A stretch of DNA of 64,000 nucleotides from Streptomyces sp. CG1 (GTDB taxonomy: Bacteria > Actinomycetota > Actinomycetes > Streptomycetales > Streptomycetaceae), in the NCBI RefSeq assembly GCF_041080625.1, contig NZ_CP163518.1:434001-498000 (forward strand), given 5' to 3'. Shown in pieces: positions 8,404 to 17,343 of the stretch (position 1 is the stretch's first letter; every line of letters begins with the position of its first letter). Position numbers and translations under genes: made by a program. The notes below the pieces were generated by a model, which saw only the letters and a program-made list of their open reading frames with translations, had not been told where the DNA came from and searched no databases.

Positions 8404-8840
8404 ATGACGAGTCCGGTGTCATCCACTGATTCGGCCGCTCCGGTTTCCCCGGGCGGCATCGAAGTGACTTACGCGGGAGGCCAGGCGTTCGCGGTCACGC
8501 CATGGTCACCGATCAGCCCGTCGAGGCGGGTGGTGGCGACCTCGGCCCCACGCCCGTCGAAGTCCTCGTCGTGTCGCTCGCCACGTGCGTCGCCCACTAC
8601 GCGGAGCGCTTCCTTGCCCGCCACCACCTCGAACGTGAACACCTGTGCGTCATGGCGGACTTCACGATGGCTGAAGACCGACCTGCCCGAGTCGCCTCTA
8701 TACGGCTGCGGGTTCTGTTGCCGCAGGAGTCGCGAGAGTTGAGCAGGGCCAGGCGTGAGGCTCTGCGCGCGGTGGTCGACCACTGCACTGTCCACAACAC
8801 GTTGCGGCAACCACCGTGGATTACGGTCGAGTTCGGCTGA
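8404..8840 (+). pseudogene. OsmC/Ohr-family protein, frameshifted near its N-terminus
   Basis: From the ATG at 8404 (site GGAGGAGG just before) the frame reads GGIEVTYAGGQAFAVTP and then loses homology. The rest of the OsmC fold continues in another frame from about 8500: MVTDQPVEAGGGDLGPTPVE, LVVSLATCVAHYAERF and a second cysteine in VVDHCTVHNTL. The two cysteines are the peroxidatic pair of OsmC proteins. One frameshift near 8495-8502 splits the gene. The part from 8502 could be translated alone (112 residues) but would lack the first strand and has no ribosome site. Either a recent loss or a sequence error. It lies directly after the M50 gene, so it was probably co-transcribed. Confidence 0.75.
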
Positions 8841-8865
8841 CGGCTGGTCCTGCCCGTCATGGCTT

Positions 8866-9552
8866 CTACCCGGTACGCGGGCGCATGTCGTTCAGTCGGT
8901 GGGTGAGCCGGTCCACCACGTCGACGACGCCGTCGAGCCGACGGGCCATCGCCAGGGCGATCCGAGCCTCGCTACGGCGTTCCAGGTGCCCGGTGAGGGT
9001 GACGACGCCTTCGTCGACCGAGACATCGATCGCATGCGGCGTCAGCCACAACGTACGCACCAGCACCTCGTCCATCACCTCCTGGCGGATCTCCTCATCA
9101 GGCCGCAGAAAGGCCCCGAGCAGGTCGCGCCGGGTGACGATGCCGACGAGCCGGTCCGCCTCGTCGACCACGGGCAGTCGTTCGACGTGCCGCGTCAGCA
9201 TGGTCCGCCCGGCCCGTACGACCGTGTCGTCGGCGTGCACGGTGACCGGTGGTTCCGTCATCAGCTGCCCGGCGGTGCGAGCCTCCGCCTTCGCCGCCTG
9301 CCGCCGGGCACTACGGGTCAACTGGGCCAGATCGGTCCGTCGCGGCGACTCGGTGGGTGTGCCGCCGGCCGCCTGGCGTTCCATCAGGTCCGTCTCGGAG
9401 ATGACGCCGACTACACGGCCGTCCTCCTCCACCACCGGCAACCCGCTGATGCCGTGATCCGCGAGGAGCCGTGCGACCTGCTTGAACGGGGTGTCGGCAC
9501 GGACGCTGATCACGTTCCGGGTCATCACGGAGCCCACGGTCTTCTCGCTCAT
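8866..9552 (-). CDS. CBS-CBS-BON protein
   Basis: A 228-residue soluble protein with two CBS repeats (residues about 7-60, beginning VGSVMTRNVISVRAD, and about 93-150, beginning LMTEPPVTVHADD, with LPVVDEADRLVGIVTRRDLL) and a C-terminal BON domain (about 155-220; AIDVSVDEGVVTLTGHLE). CBS pairs sense adenine nucleotides; BON domains are thought to bind membranes or hydrophobic ligands. This architecture occurs four times in the window. It follows two USP genes on the minus strand with a 58-bp gap, so it is likely the last gene of that operon. Its target is unknown. Confidence 0.88.
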   Translation of the reverse strand: MSEKTVGSVMTRNVISVRADTPFKQVARLLADHGISGLPVVEEDGRVVGVISETDLMERQAAGGTPTESPRRTDLAQLTRSARRQAAKAEARTAGQLMTEPPVTVHADDTVVRAGRTMLTRHVERLPVVDEADRLVGIVTRRDLLGAFLRPDEEIRQEVMDEVLVRTLWLTPHAIDVSVDEGVVTLTGHLERRSEARIALAMARRLDGVVDVVDRLTHRLNDMRPRTG

Positions 9553-9610
9553 GGCAGGTGCCTCCTCCCTCGGGTTCGGCCGAGCCGGAGTGGTGGATGC
9601 GCGTCGAGGA

Positions 9611-10483
9611 TCAGGCAGGCTCCGGTACGACGGCTACCGGGCACATGGCGTGGTGCAGTACTCCGTGGGCGACGCGGCCGAGTTGCAGGCCGAAGTGGCC
9701 ATGGCGGCGGCGTGCGCCGACCACCAGCAGATCGGTCTCGCGGGAAGCGGCAAGGAGGGCGTCGCGGGCGCGGGCCTCGATCGTTCGCCGGTGTACGCCC
9801 AAGCCTTCCGGTATGTCGCGCAGCGCCTCTTCCAAGGCTTCTGCGGCCTGTTGCTCGTACAGGTGCGCCGGTTCACCGGTGATCAGTGGATGGCCGGTGG
9901 TCGCGTGTGCGGGCCGGCGCCAGGCCCGTACGGCCTCCAGCGGGACACCACGCAGCAGAGCCTCCTCGGTGGCGAACCGTACGGCGGCCGAGCCCGCCGG
10001 TTTCTCACCGACTCCCAGGACGATGCGACCGTGCGCCCCCGGGTGGGCCTGGTTGTTGTGGCTGCCGCGCAGCACGATCACCGGGCAGTGCGCGTGAGCC
10101 GCCACCATGACGCTGACGGAACCCAGCAGCGCCTCCGTCACGCCGCTGCGGCCGCGGCAGCCCACGACCACCGCGAGGGCCGTCTGGCTCTCCCGCACGA
10201 GCGCGTACTCCGGCGCGTCGGGAAACAGACAGGTGGTGACCTTCACGGCCGGCTGCCGACGACGGGCCCGGCGCTCGGCGGTGTCGACGATGTCCTGCGC
10301 CATCGTCTCCTCCGACGGCTTGCTGACGTCATGTGCGAGAAGGCCGCCTTCGTAGCGCTCCCACAAAGACGCGTACACCAGCCGGAGTCCTGCCCCGCGC
10401 AGGGCGGCCTCGTCGGCCGCCCAGTCCCCCGCTCTCAGGCTCGGCTCGGAACCATCGACGCCGACGACGATCGGGAGCTCCAT
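9611..10483 (-). CDS. Tandem-domain universal stress protein
   Basis: About 290 residues with two USP folds. Domain 1 starts with PIVVGVDGSEPS and has an intact ATP-loop pattern G-x2-G-x9-GS (VGCRGRSGVTEALLGSVS). Domain 2 keeps the fold but its loop is degenerate (VGARRRHGHFGLQLGRV), lacking the second Gly and the Ser. Tandem USPs of this type (Rv1996, Rv2005c, Rv2623 in M. tuberculosis) bind ATP and slow growth in hypoxia. The ATG at 10483 (GGAGAG upstream) gives the standard N-terminus; an ATG at 10495 is also possible. It is the middle gene of a minus-strand USP-USP-CBS/BON unit. Confidence 0.9.
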   Translation of the reverse strand: MELPIVVGVDGSEPSLRAGDWAADEAALRGAGLRLVYASLWERYEGGLLAHDVSKPSEETMAQDIVDTAERRARRRQPAVKVTTCLFPDAPEYALVRESQTALAVVVGCRGRSGVTEALLGSVSVMVAAHAHCPVIVLRGSHNNQAHPGAHGRIVLGVGEKPAGSAAVRFATEEALLRGVPLEAVRAWRRPAHATTGHPLITGEPAHLYEQQAAEALEEALRDIPEGLGVHRRTIEARARDALLAASRETDLLVVGARRRHGHFGLQLGRVAHGVLHHAMCPVAVVPEPA

Positions 10484-10553
10484 GTTGCTCTCCATTCCTC
10501 AGAAGACCCGTACCGGCGACGCCTTCATGGGTCCTCCAGTGCACACAGCTGTG

Positions 10554-11459
10554 TCAGCCGTGCGCGACGACGGCGACCGGGGCGTTGATGTGGTGCAGGG
10601 CTGCATGGGTGACATGGCCGATATGAGCGCCGAAGGAACCGGTGCGGATGTGGCGGCCGACGACGGCCAGGGAGGCGTCGCGGGCGGCGTTGACGAGGAC
10701 CTGCGCGGCGCTGCCGCACCGGCTCGCCTCGACCACGTCGACGCCCGGGAACTTCTGCTGCCAGGGACGCAGCACCTCGGCCAGGGCGGCGGCGTGCTCC
10801 CGCTCCAGCGAGTCGTAGAGTTCGGCGTCGCCGGGGAAGCGGTAGAAGGAGGTGGGCGGCTCGGGCCAGGCGTGCACGGCCCGCAGAGGCGCTTCCCTGC
10901 GTACGGCGGCGTCGAAGGCGAACTCCAGCAACGTCTCGTCTGGGTGCTCGACGTCGAGGCCGAGCACCACGGGTCGGAAGGGCGTCGCGGCGGATGGCAC
11001 GCCCGCCGGATCCATCGTGTGCTCGTCGGCGGCCTGTTCCCCCGCTCGGATCAGCACCACCGGCCGTTCCGCGCGCGCCACGACGGCCAGGCTCACCGAG
11101 CCGACCAGGAACCCGCCCATGCCGCCGAAGCCCCGCGAGCCCAGCACCAGCAGCTCGGCGTAGCCCGCCGCCTCGCACAGGATGTCGGCCACGGTTCCCG
11201 TGAGCGTCTCAGCGATCACCTCGATGCCCGGGTGCCGGAGACGGATGCCTTCCGCGGACTCACTCGGCATCTGCTCGGTCCAGCGCTGATGGGTCTCAGG
11301 GCCCAGCAGCGGCGCCTGGGCGAGGTGCTTGGGCAGTGGCTCCCGGATGTGCACGATCTTCAGCGGAAGGCTGCGTAGCTGCGCTTCGCGCGCCGCCCAT
11401 TCGGCGGCGGCGCGGCTCTCGGGCGATCCGTCGAGCCCGACGGTGACGGTGCGGGACAT
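10554..11459 (-). CDS. Tandem-domain universal stress protein
   Basis: A 301-residue protein with the ATG at 11459 preceded by GGGAGGTGG. Domain 1 begins TVTVGLDGSPESRAAAEWAA and has a complete ATP loop (LGSRGFGGMGGFLVGSVS). Domain 2 begins PVVLGLDVEHPDETLLEFAF, with Asp and Gly kept but its loop degenerate (VVGRHIRTGSFGAHIG). The conserved end APVAVVAHG closes the second fold. It is divergent from the SulP gene across a 159-bp gap that carries a DosR-type box pair, and is the first gene of the minus-strand unit that continues with 9611-10483 and 8866-9552. Confidence 0.9.
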   Translation of the reverse strand: MSRTVTVGLDGSPESRAAAEWAAREAQLRSLPLKIVHIREPLPKHLAQAPLLGPETHQRWTEQMPSESAEGIRLRHPGIEVIAETLTGTVADILCEAAGYAELLVLGSRGFGGMGGFLVGSVSLAVVARAERPVVLIRAGEQAADEHTMDPAGVPSAATPFRPVVLGLDVEHPDETLLEFAFDAAVRREAPLRAVHAWPEPPTSFYRFPGDAELYDSLEREHAAALAEVLRPWQQKFPGVDVVEASRCGSAAQVLVNAARDASLAVVGRHIRTGSFGAHIGHVTHAALHHINAPVAVVAHG

Positions 11460-11520
11460 GGTCTCCACCTCCCGGTGAGGGTTCGATTCCAGCGTGATGA
11501 CGTGGTCATGGTTCAGGTCA

Positions 11521-11555
11521 TGGGCCAGACGTCCCTCAGCGGGACCGACCGGCCT
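11521..11555. promoter_or_regulatory. DosR-type box with a weak partner, between USP and SulP genes
   Basis: GGGCCAGACGTCCC at 11522-11535 fits GGGnC-N4-G(T/G)CCC fully. A poorer copy (GGGACCGACCGGCC, 11541-11554) has its centre 19 bp away. It could control the USP operon to the left (62 bp from its start), the SulP gene to the right, or both. Confidence 0.42.
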
Positions 11556-11618
11556 ACCGCCACGCAACAGCTTGCCGGAGCCGTACGACAGTGGATCCTG
11601 AGAGCGGAGGACGAGCGC

Positions 11619-13328
11619 ATGGCCGAGGGCTCGGGCAGACGGACGCCGGGGAGAGCCTTCCTGACGCCCCGGCTCGGCGCTCTGTTCGTCCGACGGCAGA
11701 GCCTGCTCAAGGGCGACCTGATCGCGGGGGTCACGGTGGCCGCGTACCTCGTGCCGCAGGTCATGGCGTACGCGGGCGTGGCCGGTCTGCCGCCGGTCGC
11801 CGGGCTGTGGGCGATCCTTCCGGCGCTCGCGCTGTACGCGCTGTTCGGCTCCTCACGTCTGCTGTCCGTAGGACCGGAGTCCACGACCGCCCTGATGACG
11901 GCGACGGTGGTCGGTCCGCTGGCCGGCGGCGCTCCCGATCACTACGCCTCGCTGGCGGCGGCTCTCGCCGTCACCGTGGGGCTGCTGTGCGTGGCGGCCC
12001 GGGCCCTCCGGCTGGGCTTTCTCGCGGATCTGCTTTCTCGCCCGGTCCTGATCGGCTATCTCGCGGGCGTAGCGCTGATCATGGCGGTGGACCAGCTGCC
12101 CCGGCTCACGGGTGTGCGGGCGAACAGCTCGGAGTTCCTGCCCCAACTGTGGTCGTTCTTCACGCATCTGTCGCAGCTGAACCCCTCGACTCTTGTCCTG
12201 TCCGCCGCCGCGCTGACGTTCCTCGTCGTCATGGCTCGCTTCGTCCCCAGACTTCCCGGGCTCCTGATCGCCGTAGTCCTCGGTACCGCGGTCGTTGTCG
12301 CCTTCGACCTCGACGACCGTTACGGCGTGGGGGTGATCGGCACGGTGCCGTCCGGTCTTCCGTCGCCGGCCCTCCCCGACCTGGCGGGGTTGCCGCGCCT
12401 GGTGCTGCCGGCCTTCGGCGTACTGCTCGTCGCGTACACCGATTTCATCCTCACCGCTCGGGCGTTCTCGGGCCCTGGCGGTGAGCGCCCGCTCGATGCC
12501 AACCGTGAGTTCCTGGCCCTGGGCGCGGCCAACCTGGGCGCCGGTGTGCTGCACGGTTTCCCCGTCAGCAGCAGCGCCAGCCGGACCGCGCTCGCCTCGT
12601 CCTCGGGTGCCCGCAGCCAGGCGTACTCGCTGGTCGCGGGAGCCGTGGTCCTAGCAGTTCTGCTGTTCCTCAGCCCGCTGCTGACCCGCACCCCCTCGGC
12701 TGTCCTCGGCGCGCTCGTCGTCTACGCCGCGGCCCGCATGATCGACCTCTCGGGCTTCCGCCGTCTCGCGTCGTTCCGGCGCCGCGAGCTGCTCCTCGCC
12801 CTGGGCTGCCTCGCGGGCGTGCTCGCCCTGGACATCCTCTATGGGGTGCTCGTCGCCGTCGGCCTGTCGGTGGCCGAGTTGCTGACCCGTGTGGCGCGTC
12901 CCCATGACGCGGTCGAGGGCCTGGTACCAGGGGTGGCGGGCATGCACGACGTCGACGACTACCCGCAGGCGCGTACGATTCCGGGCCTGCTGGTGTACCG
13001 CTACGACTCGCCCCTCTTCTTCGCCAATGCGGAGGACTTCCGGCGCCGAGCTCTGGCCGCGGTCGACGAACAGACCGAGCCGGTGCGCTGGTTCGTCCTG
13101 AACACCGAGGCCAACGTCGAAGTGGACATCACGGCCCTGGACGCCGTGGACGACCTGCGCCGGGAGCTCACGCGCCGCGGCATCGTGTTCGCTCTCGCCC
13201 GGGTCAAACAGGACCTGCTGGACGACCTGGAAGCGTACGGTCTAGCGGAGTCCGTCGGCGCCGAGCGCATCTTCCCGACCCTGCCGACGGCGGTGGAGGC
13301 GTACCGGGCGTGGTGCCGCGACCACTGA
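11619..13328 (+). CDS. SulP-family anion transporter with STAS domain
   Basis: A 569-residue protein starting at the ATG at 11619 after CGGAGGA. The SulP signature AYLVPQVMAYAGVAGLPPVA lies near residues 45-65, 10-14 membrane helices follow, and VSSSASRTALASSSGARSQA (about residue 315-335) is the second conserved SulP motif. The C-terminal 120 residues form a cytoplasmic STAS domain (VRWFVLNTEANVEVDITALD). Family members carry sulfate, bicarbonate or C4-dicarboxylates; without biochemical data the anion is unknown. Placement beside USP and CBS-BON genes and a DosR-type box suggests induction with the stress genes. An upstream in-frame GTG at 11475 was rejected for lack of a ribosome site. Confidence 0.9.
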   Translation: MAEGSGRRTPGRAFLTPRLGALFVRRQSLLKGDLIAGVTVAAYLVPQVMAYAGVAGLPPVAGLWAILPALALYALFGSSRLLSVGPESTTALMTATVVGPLAGGAPDHYASLAAALAVTVGLLCVAARALRLGFLADLLSRPVLIGYLAGVALIMAVDQLPRLTGVRANSSEFLPQLWSFFTHLSQLNPSTLVLSAAALTFLVVMARFVPRLPGLLIAVVLGTAVVVAFDLDDRYGVGVIGTVPSGLPSPALPDLAGLPRLVLPAFGVLLVAYTDFILTARAFSGPGGERPLDANREFLALGAANLGAGVLHGFPVSSSASRTALASSSGARSQAYSLVAGAVVLAVLLFLSPLLTRTPSAVLGALVVYAAARMIDLSGFRRLASFRRRELLLALGCLAGVLALDILYGVLVAVGLSVAELLTRVARPHDAVEGLVPGVAGMHDVDDYPQARTIPGLLVYRYDSPLFFANAEDFRRRALAAVDEQTEPVRWFVLNTEANVEVDITALDAVDDLRRELTRRGIVFALARVKQDLLDDLEAYGLAESVGAERIFPTLPTAVEAYRAWCRDH

Positions 13329-13351
13329 TGGCCGCCCGCGCCCGGGCAGCC

Positions 13352-13387
13352 GGGAACCGCACGGCCCACCGGGGGCCGGATGGCCCC
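13352..13387. promoter_or_regulatory. DosR-type box pair upstream of a CBS-BON gene
   Basis: GGGCCGGATGGCCC (13373-13386) fits the box pattern fully and is flanked by further complementary bases (G/C). A weaker partner lies at 13352-13367 (GGG then CCC arms, centre 20 bp away). The pair ends 67 bp before the ATG at 13455. Confidence 0.5.
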
Positions 13388-13454
13388 TGGCCACTCTTCC
13401 CACACCGGCACACGCTGGTAACGGCAGGACCGATACAGACCTCATGGAGTGATC

Positions 13455-14129
13455 ATGTACGGCACCTCGCACATCGTCAGCGATGTCATGACCCACACGG
13501 TCGCCGCCGTCGGGCGGCGGGCCCCCTTCAAGGAGATCGTGCAGCTGATGCAGGACTGGCGCGTCAGCGCGTTGCCCGTGATCGAGGGCGAGGGCCGGGT
13601 CGCCGGTGTGGTCTCCGAGGCCGATCTGCTGCCCAAGGAGGAGCTCCGGGACGACCCCGATACGGGCTACCTCCAGCTGCGTCAGCCCGTCGACGTGGCG
13701 AAGGCCGGCGCCCTCACCGCAGGAGACCTCATGTCCTCCCCCGCCGTCACGATCCGGGCCGGCGCCACCCTGGCGGAGGCCGCCCGCACCATGGCGCGCG
13801 AGGGGGTCAAGAGGCTGCCGGTGGTGGACGAGGCCGGTCTGCTGGCGGGCGTCGTCAGCCGTGCCGACCTGCTCAAGGTCTTCCTGCGCGACGACGAGGA
13901 CATCGCCGAGGAGGTCCGGCGCGAGATCGTGTCGTATCTCTTCCCGCTGTCGTCCTCGGCCGTCCAGATTGAGGTGCACGACGGAGTCGTCACGCTGACC
14001 GGCCGGATCCGCGACACCACGCTGGTCCCCGTGGCCGCGCGCCTGGTACGGGCCGTCGAGGGCGTGGTGGACGTACAGTTCGACCTGGCCCGCGACGTTC
14101 CTCGAGTGAGTGGAGCCGGTCGGCCCTAG
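13455..14129 (+). CDS. CBS-CBS-BON protein
   Basis: A 224-residue protein starting at the ATG at 13455, after GGAG at 13446-13449. Two CBS repeats (about residues 6-60, VSDVMTHTVAAVGRRAPFKE with LPVIEGEGRVAGVVSEADLL; about 87-145, LMSSPAVTIRAGATLAEAA with LPVVDEAGLLAGVVSRADLL) precede a BON domain (about 150-215, VQIEVHDGVVTLTGRIRD). It is close in layout to the proteins at 8866-9552 and 51110-51784, which points to local duplication. It lies directly before the DevR-like regulator in the same orientation with a 78-bp gap and may share its transcript. The adjacent box pair suggests regulator control. Confidence 0.88.
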   Translation: MYGTSHIVSDVMTHTVAAVGRRAPFKEIVQLMQDWRVSALPVIEGEGRVAGVVSEADLLPKEELRDDPDTGYLQLRQPVDVAKAGALTAGDLMSSPAVTIRAGATLAEAARTMAREGVKRLPVVDEAGLLAGVVSRADLLKVFLRDDEDIAEEVRREIVSYLFPLSSSAVQIEVHDGVVTLTGRIRDTTLVPVAARLVRAVEGVVDVQFDLARDVPRVSGAGRP

Positions 14130-14207
14130 TGTGCGCGGAGCCGACGAGTGACGATCATCCGCATGGGCAGCTCACGGTCTGCCGTCCCCGGGGAACGGGA
14201 GGTCACC

Positions 14208-14951
14208 ATGACCGCGCCACGCACCTTCACCCAGCAGGACCCGATCCGCGTGTTCCTGCTGGACGACCACGAGGTCGTACGACGCGGCCTGACCGACCTG
14301 CTGGACGCCGAACCGGACATCACCGTGGTCGGCGATGCGGACACCGCCGACCACGCCCTCACCCGCGGCCCGGCACTGCGCCCGGACGTCGCCGTACTCG
14401 ACGTGCGGCTGCCGGACGGGGACGGCATCTCGGTCTGCCGGGAGCTGCGCAGCCGGATGCCGGAACTGGCGTGTCTGATGCTGACCTCGTTCGACGACGA
14501 GGACGCCCTGCTCGACGCCATCATGGCGGGGGCGTCCGGGTACGTCCTGAAACAGATCAAGGGATCCGACCTGGTCTCGGCCGTGCGCACCGTCGCCTCG
14601 GGCCAGTCGATGCTCGACCCGGCGACCACGGCCCGCCTCATGCGCTCGCTGCGCGCCGACCCGGCCGGGGCACCGTCCCTTCCGCCGGAGCTGGCGGGCC
14701 TGTCGCCACGGGAACGGGACATCCTCTCCCTCGTCGGCGACGGCCTCACCAACCGGGAGATCGGCAAGAAGCTGTACCTGTCGGAGAAGACCGTCAAGAA
14801 CCACATCTCCCGGCTGCTGGCCAAACTCGGTGTGCAGCGCCGGGTCCAGGCGGCCGTCCTCGCCTCCCACCTTGAGCAGCACGAGCACCTTGAGCAGCAC
14901 GAGAGCCCTGACCAGCACGAGGCAGCAGATCACTCCGACTCCGCACACTGA
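14208..14951 (+). CDS. devR: DevR/DosR-type NarL-family response regulator
   Basis: A 247-residue protein, ATG at 14208 after GGGAGG. The receiver domain (about 12-130) has the acidic pair DD in FLLDDHEVVRRGL, the phospho-Asp D65 in AVLDVRLPDGDG, T93/S94 and K115. The C-terminal LuxR-type helix-turn-helix (about 165-215) reads LTNREIGKKLYLSEKTVKNH followed by SRLLAKLG, almost the mycobacterial DevR recognition helix with its DNA-contacting Lys, Lys and Asn. The GASGYV and LDPATTA segments also match DevR. No histidine kinase lies next to it or anywhere in the window. The C-terminus has an unusual His/Gln/Glu repeat tail (residues 221-240). A single box-like site (CGGTCTGCCGTCCC, 14175-14188) just before the ATG hints at self-control. 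It is the likely regulator of the box pairs in this window. Confidence 0.92.
   Translation: MTAPRTFTQQDPIRVFLLDDHEVVRRGLTDLLDAEPDITVVGDADTADHALTRGPALRPDVAVLDVRLPDGDGISVCRELRSRMPELACLMLTSFDDEDALLDAIMAGASGYVLKQIKGSDLVSAVRTVASGQSMLDPATTARLMRSLRADPAGAPSLPPELAGLSPRERDILSLVGDGLTNREIGKKLYLSEKTVKNHISRLLAKLGVQRRVQAAVLASHLEQHEHLEQHESPDQHEAADHSDSAH
14868..14921 (+). repeat. Three 18-bp direct repeats in the devR C-terminus
   Basis: The unit CACCTTGAGCAGCACGAG occurs exactly at 14868-14885 and 14886-14903, with a degenerate third copy at 14904-14921. It encodes HLEQHE repeats after the DNA-binding domain, and the copy number may vary between strains. Confidence 0.9.
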
Positions 14952-15821
14952 TCAGGCGGCGGTGAGAAGGTTCTTCACCTCGACGACGTCGGCAATAGTC
15001 TCCACCTCCGCCACCAGCCGAGCCGAGCTGGCCGGAGGCATCCGGCCTGTCAGCTCCACGATGCCGTCATGCACGGCCACCTCCACGGCCTCCCGGTCGC
15101 TCGGCGGGCAGCACGCCTCGACGGTGGCCTCGACCTCCGCCCGGATTCCGGCGTCGTCCCTGATGAGGGCCTGCAGCAGCGCATTACGGCGCACGACCCC
15201 GACCAGACGGCCCTCGCGGTCGGTGACCGGAAGCCGCTTCAGCCGGGACAGTGCGGCAAGCCAAGCGGCCTCGGCGACCGTCGCGCGCGGCAGGGCCGTG
15301 ATCGCGGGGCTCGTCATCAGGTCGGCCGCTGTCTCGCCGCGGACCTTGCCGTACATCCGTCGCTCGCGCAGCCTGCCGATGCGTGCCACCCGGTGGCCGG
15401 AGGCCTCGAAGGCGACCTTCGCCAGCAGATCGGACTCCGAGACGACGCCGACCACGTGGTCCTCGGCGTCCACAACCGGGGCTGAGCCGACCTGCTCGCG
15501 CGCCAGGAGTCGGGCGATGTCGCGGTACGGCAGGTCGTCGGGCACGGAGGCGGCGGGCACGTCCATCACGTCCCGCACCAAGGGGATCCCGGCTTTCGGC
15601 GGTGAAGGCCGCTGCGGGGGCGAGGCGGCCGACGGCGCCGGACGTTCGGTGGCGCCTGCCGGGGCCCGGCCTTCATCGCGTGCGTGATAGGCCGCGGCCG
15701 TGGCCACGGCGCCCAGGTAACGGATCAGCCTGTCCTCCCGTGCCGTCTCGCCGGGGCTCCAGGGACGGGAGGGCAGGTCCCGCCGGGCCGCGGCCTCCGC
15801 AGAGATGTTCTCGTGGTTCAC
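14952..15821 (-). CDS. CBS-CBS-BON protein with a long N-terminal extension
   Basis: A 289-residue protein. Residues 1 to about 78 are a charged, Pro/Ala-rich extension absent from the sister proteins. CBS repeats follow (about 82-140, VRDVMDVPAASVPDDLPYRD; about 165-222, LMTSPAITALPRATVAEAA with RLPVTDREGRLVGVVRRNAL), then a BON domain (about 235-285, EVAVHDGIVELTGRMPP). Its stop abuts the stop of the devR gene with no gap, so the two converge with no room for a terminator. Its start is divergent from the V-ATPase operon. Nucleotide sensing is inferred from the family. Confidence 0.85.
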   Translation of the reverse strand: MNHENISAEAAARRDLPSRPWSPGETAREDRLIRYLGAVATAAAYHARDEGRAPAGATERPAPSAASPPQRPSPPKAGIPLVRDVMDVPAASVPDDLPYRDIARLLAREQVGSAPVVDAEDHVVGVVSESDLLAKVAFEASGHRVARIGRLRERRMYGKVRGETAADLMTSPAITALPRATVAEAAWLAALSRLKRLPVTDREGRLVGVVRRNALLQALIRDDAGIRAEVEATVEACCPPSDREAVEVAVHDGIVELTGRMPPASSARLVAEVETIADVVEVKNLLTAA

Positions 15822-15885
15822 GGCGGCCTCCCTGCTCCGTCACCTTGCCTACCGTCCCAGTCTCGCTCTCCTGCCACCCCTGCCA

Positions 15886-15923
15886 AGAGCCGAACGGCCC
15901 TGGTGGAACGGCGTGACGGCCCT
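15886..15923. promoter_or_regulatory. Possible weak DosR-type box pair before the V-ATPase operon
   Basis: GAGCCGAACGGCCC (15887-15900, one mismatch) and CGGCGTGACGGCCC (15909-15922, two mismatches) have centres 22 bp apart, 65-100 bp before the first ATPase gene and close to the divergent CBS-BON start. Such degenerate matches are common in this base composition; the spacing and position are the only support. Confidence 0.3.
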
Positions 15924-15987
15924 ATCCGGTGCGCGGCGGGGCGGGAACGGTGAGACTGAAGGAGCAGCCGACCGCGGGAGGCCGCCG

Positions 15988-16431
15988 ATGAGTCTGCGGG
16001 ACTTCCTGGAGCGGTTCCGTCCGGCGGGAACACCGGGGGCGTCCGTCACCGGCGTGCCCGCCGACCGTACGGCGGAACGCGCCGCGGAACTGGAGCCCGC
16101 CCTCGCACAGCTGACGGACGTGCAGCGGGAGGCGGCGCGGATCCGGGCCGCGGCGGACGCGGCGGCCGAGGCCGTGCGGCAGGAAGCCGCTCGGGAGGCG
16201 GCACGCATCGTCGCGGCCGCTCAGGAACGTGCTCCCGAGATCCGCCGACAGGCCGCGGAGCCCGTTCTCCGCGAGGTGCGGAGGGAGGCGGACGCCCTGC
16301 GCGCCGCCGGGGACCGCGCCGCCGCGGCGGTCCGGGAGCGGGCAGGACGGCGCATGCCGGAACTGGTGGACCGTACGGTGGCGGACGCGCTGCGCCTGGC
16401 AGGTGGCCAAGGCGGAGGTCAAGCGTCATGA
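15988..16431 (+). CDS. V/A-type ATPase peripheral-stalk subunit G/H
   Basis: A 147-residue protein with the ATG at 15988 after GGGAGG. Residues about 30-130 are one long Ala/Arg/Glu-rich coiled coil (REAARIRAAADAAAEAVRQE and similar), as in AhaH/NtpF-type stalk subunits that pair with subunit E. It is the first gene of a nine-gene operon with start-stop overlaps, which supports the call even though the sequence is low complexity. The stop overlaps the next start by 4 bases (ATGA at 16428). Confidence 0.75.
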   Translation: MSLRDFLERFRPAGTPGASVTGVPADRTAERAAELEPALAQLTDVQREAARIRAAADAAAEAVRQEAAREAARIVAAAQERAPEIRRQAAEPVLREVRREADALRAAGDRAAAAVRERAGRRMPELVDRTVADALRLAGGQGGGQAS

Positions 16432-17343
16432 GTGCCGGCTGGGTCGCCGGTGCGGTGCGGGCCAAGGCTCTTGTCGGCCGGTGTCCGGGTGCCGGTGGAG
16501 CGAGGCAGATCGCGGCTTGTGGCACGCTCGACGACGCTCTGCGGTACTTGGCGGCGACCCCGTACTCGCGCTACTCGCGGACGGCGGTCGGTCTGCCCGG
16601 GGCCCAGCGGGCGGTGACCGCCACGCTGCTGTGGCATCTGCGGGTGCTGGCCGGATGGCTGCCCCTGGGCGGTGCCCGGCTGCTCGTTCCGCTGGCCGCC
16701 GGGTTCGAGATCGCCAACGTGGCCTCCCGGCTGTCCACGCTGGACGGTCGCCGCGTGGAAGCCCCGGAGCCGTACCGGCTCGGGGCGCTGGAGACCGCCT
16801 GGCGGAGCCTGGAGCTTGCCGGTACACCTGCGGAACTGAGGGCGGCGCTCGCCGCCTCGCCCTGGGGCGATCCGGGTGGTGACACGTCATGGGCTCTGGT
16901 CACGGGCATGCGGATGGCCGCCGCGCGGCGCACCGCCGTTGCCGTACCGCCCGCGCGCCGCTGGGCCCAGGCACGCGCGGTCCTGCTGACGGCCCGTGAA
17001 CTGTTCGTGCATCGGCGTTCCCTGCCGGAGCCCGCCCAGCGTGACGCGGCCCGGCTGCTCGGGGCGAGGGCGTCCGGCGCCGCGTCGTACCAGGAGTTCC
17101 GCGAGCACCTCCCCTCGGCTGCCCGTTGGGTCCTGGCGGACGTCGAGGAACCAGACGCACTGTGGAAAGCCGAGGCCCGCTGGTGGCGGACCGTGCAGGC
17201 CGACGGCGGGGCGATGCTGCGCGCCGGCCGGTACGGGTCCCGCGTGGTCGTGGGCGCGGTAGCGGTGTTGTCCGTGGACGCCTGGCGGGTGCGGGCGGCG
17301 CTGGAGTCGGCGGCGCGCGGCGGCCGACCGAGGGAGGTGTTCG

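Noticed and set aside
11475..11618. N-terminal extension of the SulP transporter or a separate leader peptide
   Set aside because: No ribosome site at the GTG at 11475, no similarity, and the region contains a likely regulatory site; the ATG at 11619 has a good ribosome site.
14868..14921. Short regular repeats as a possible CRISPR array
   Set aside because: Units are contiguous 18-mers without spacers and are translated in the devR frame.
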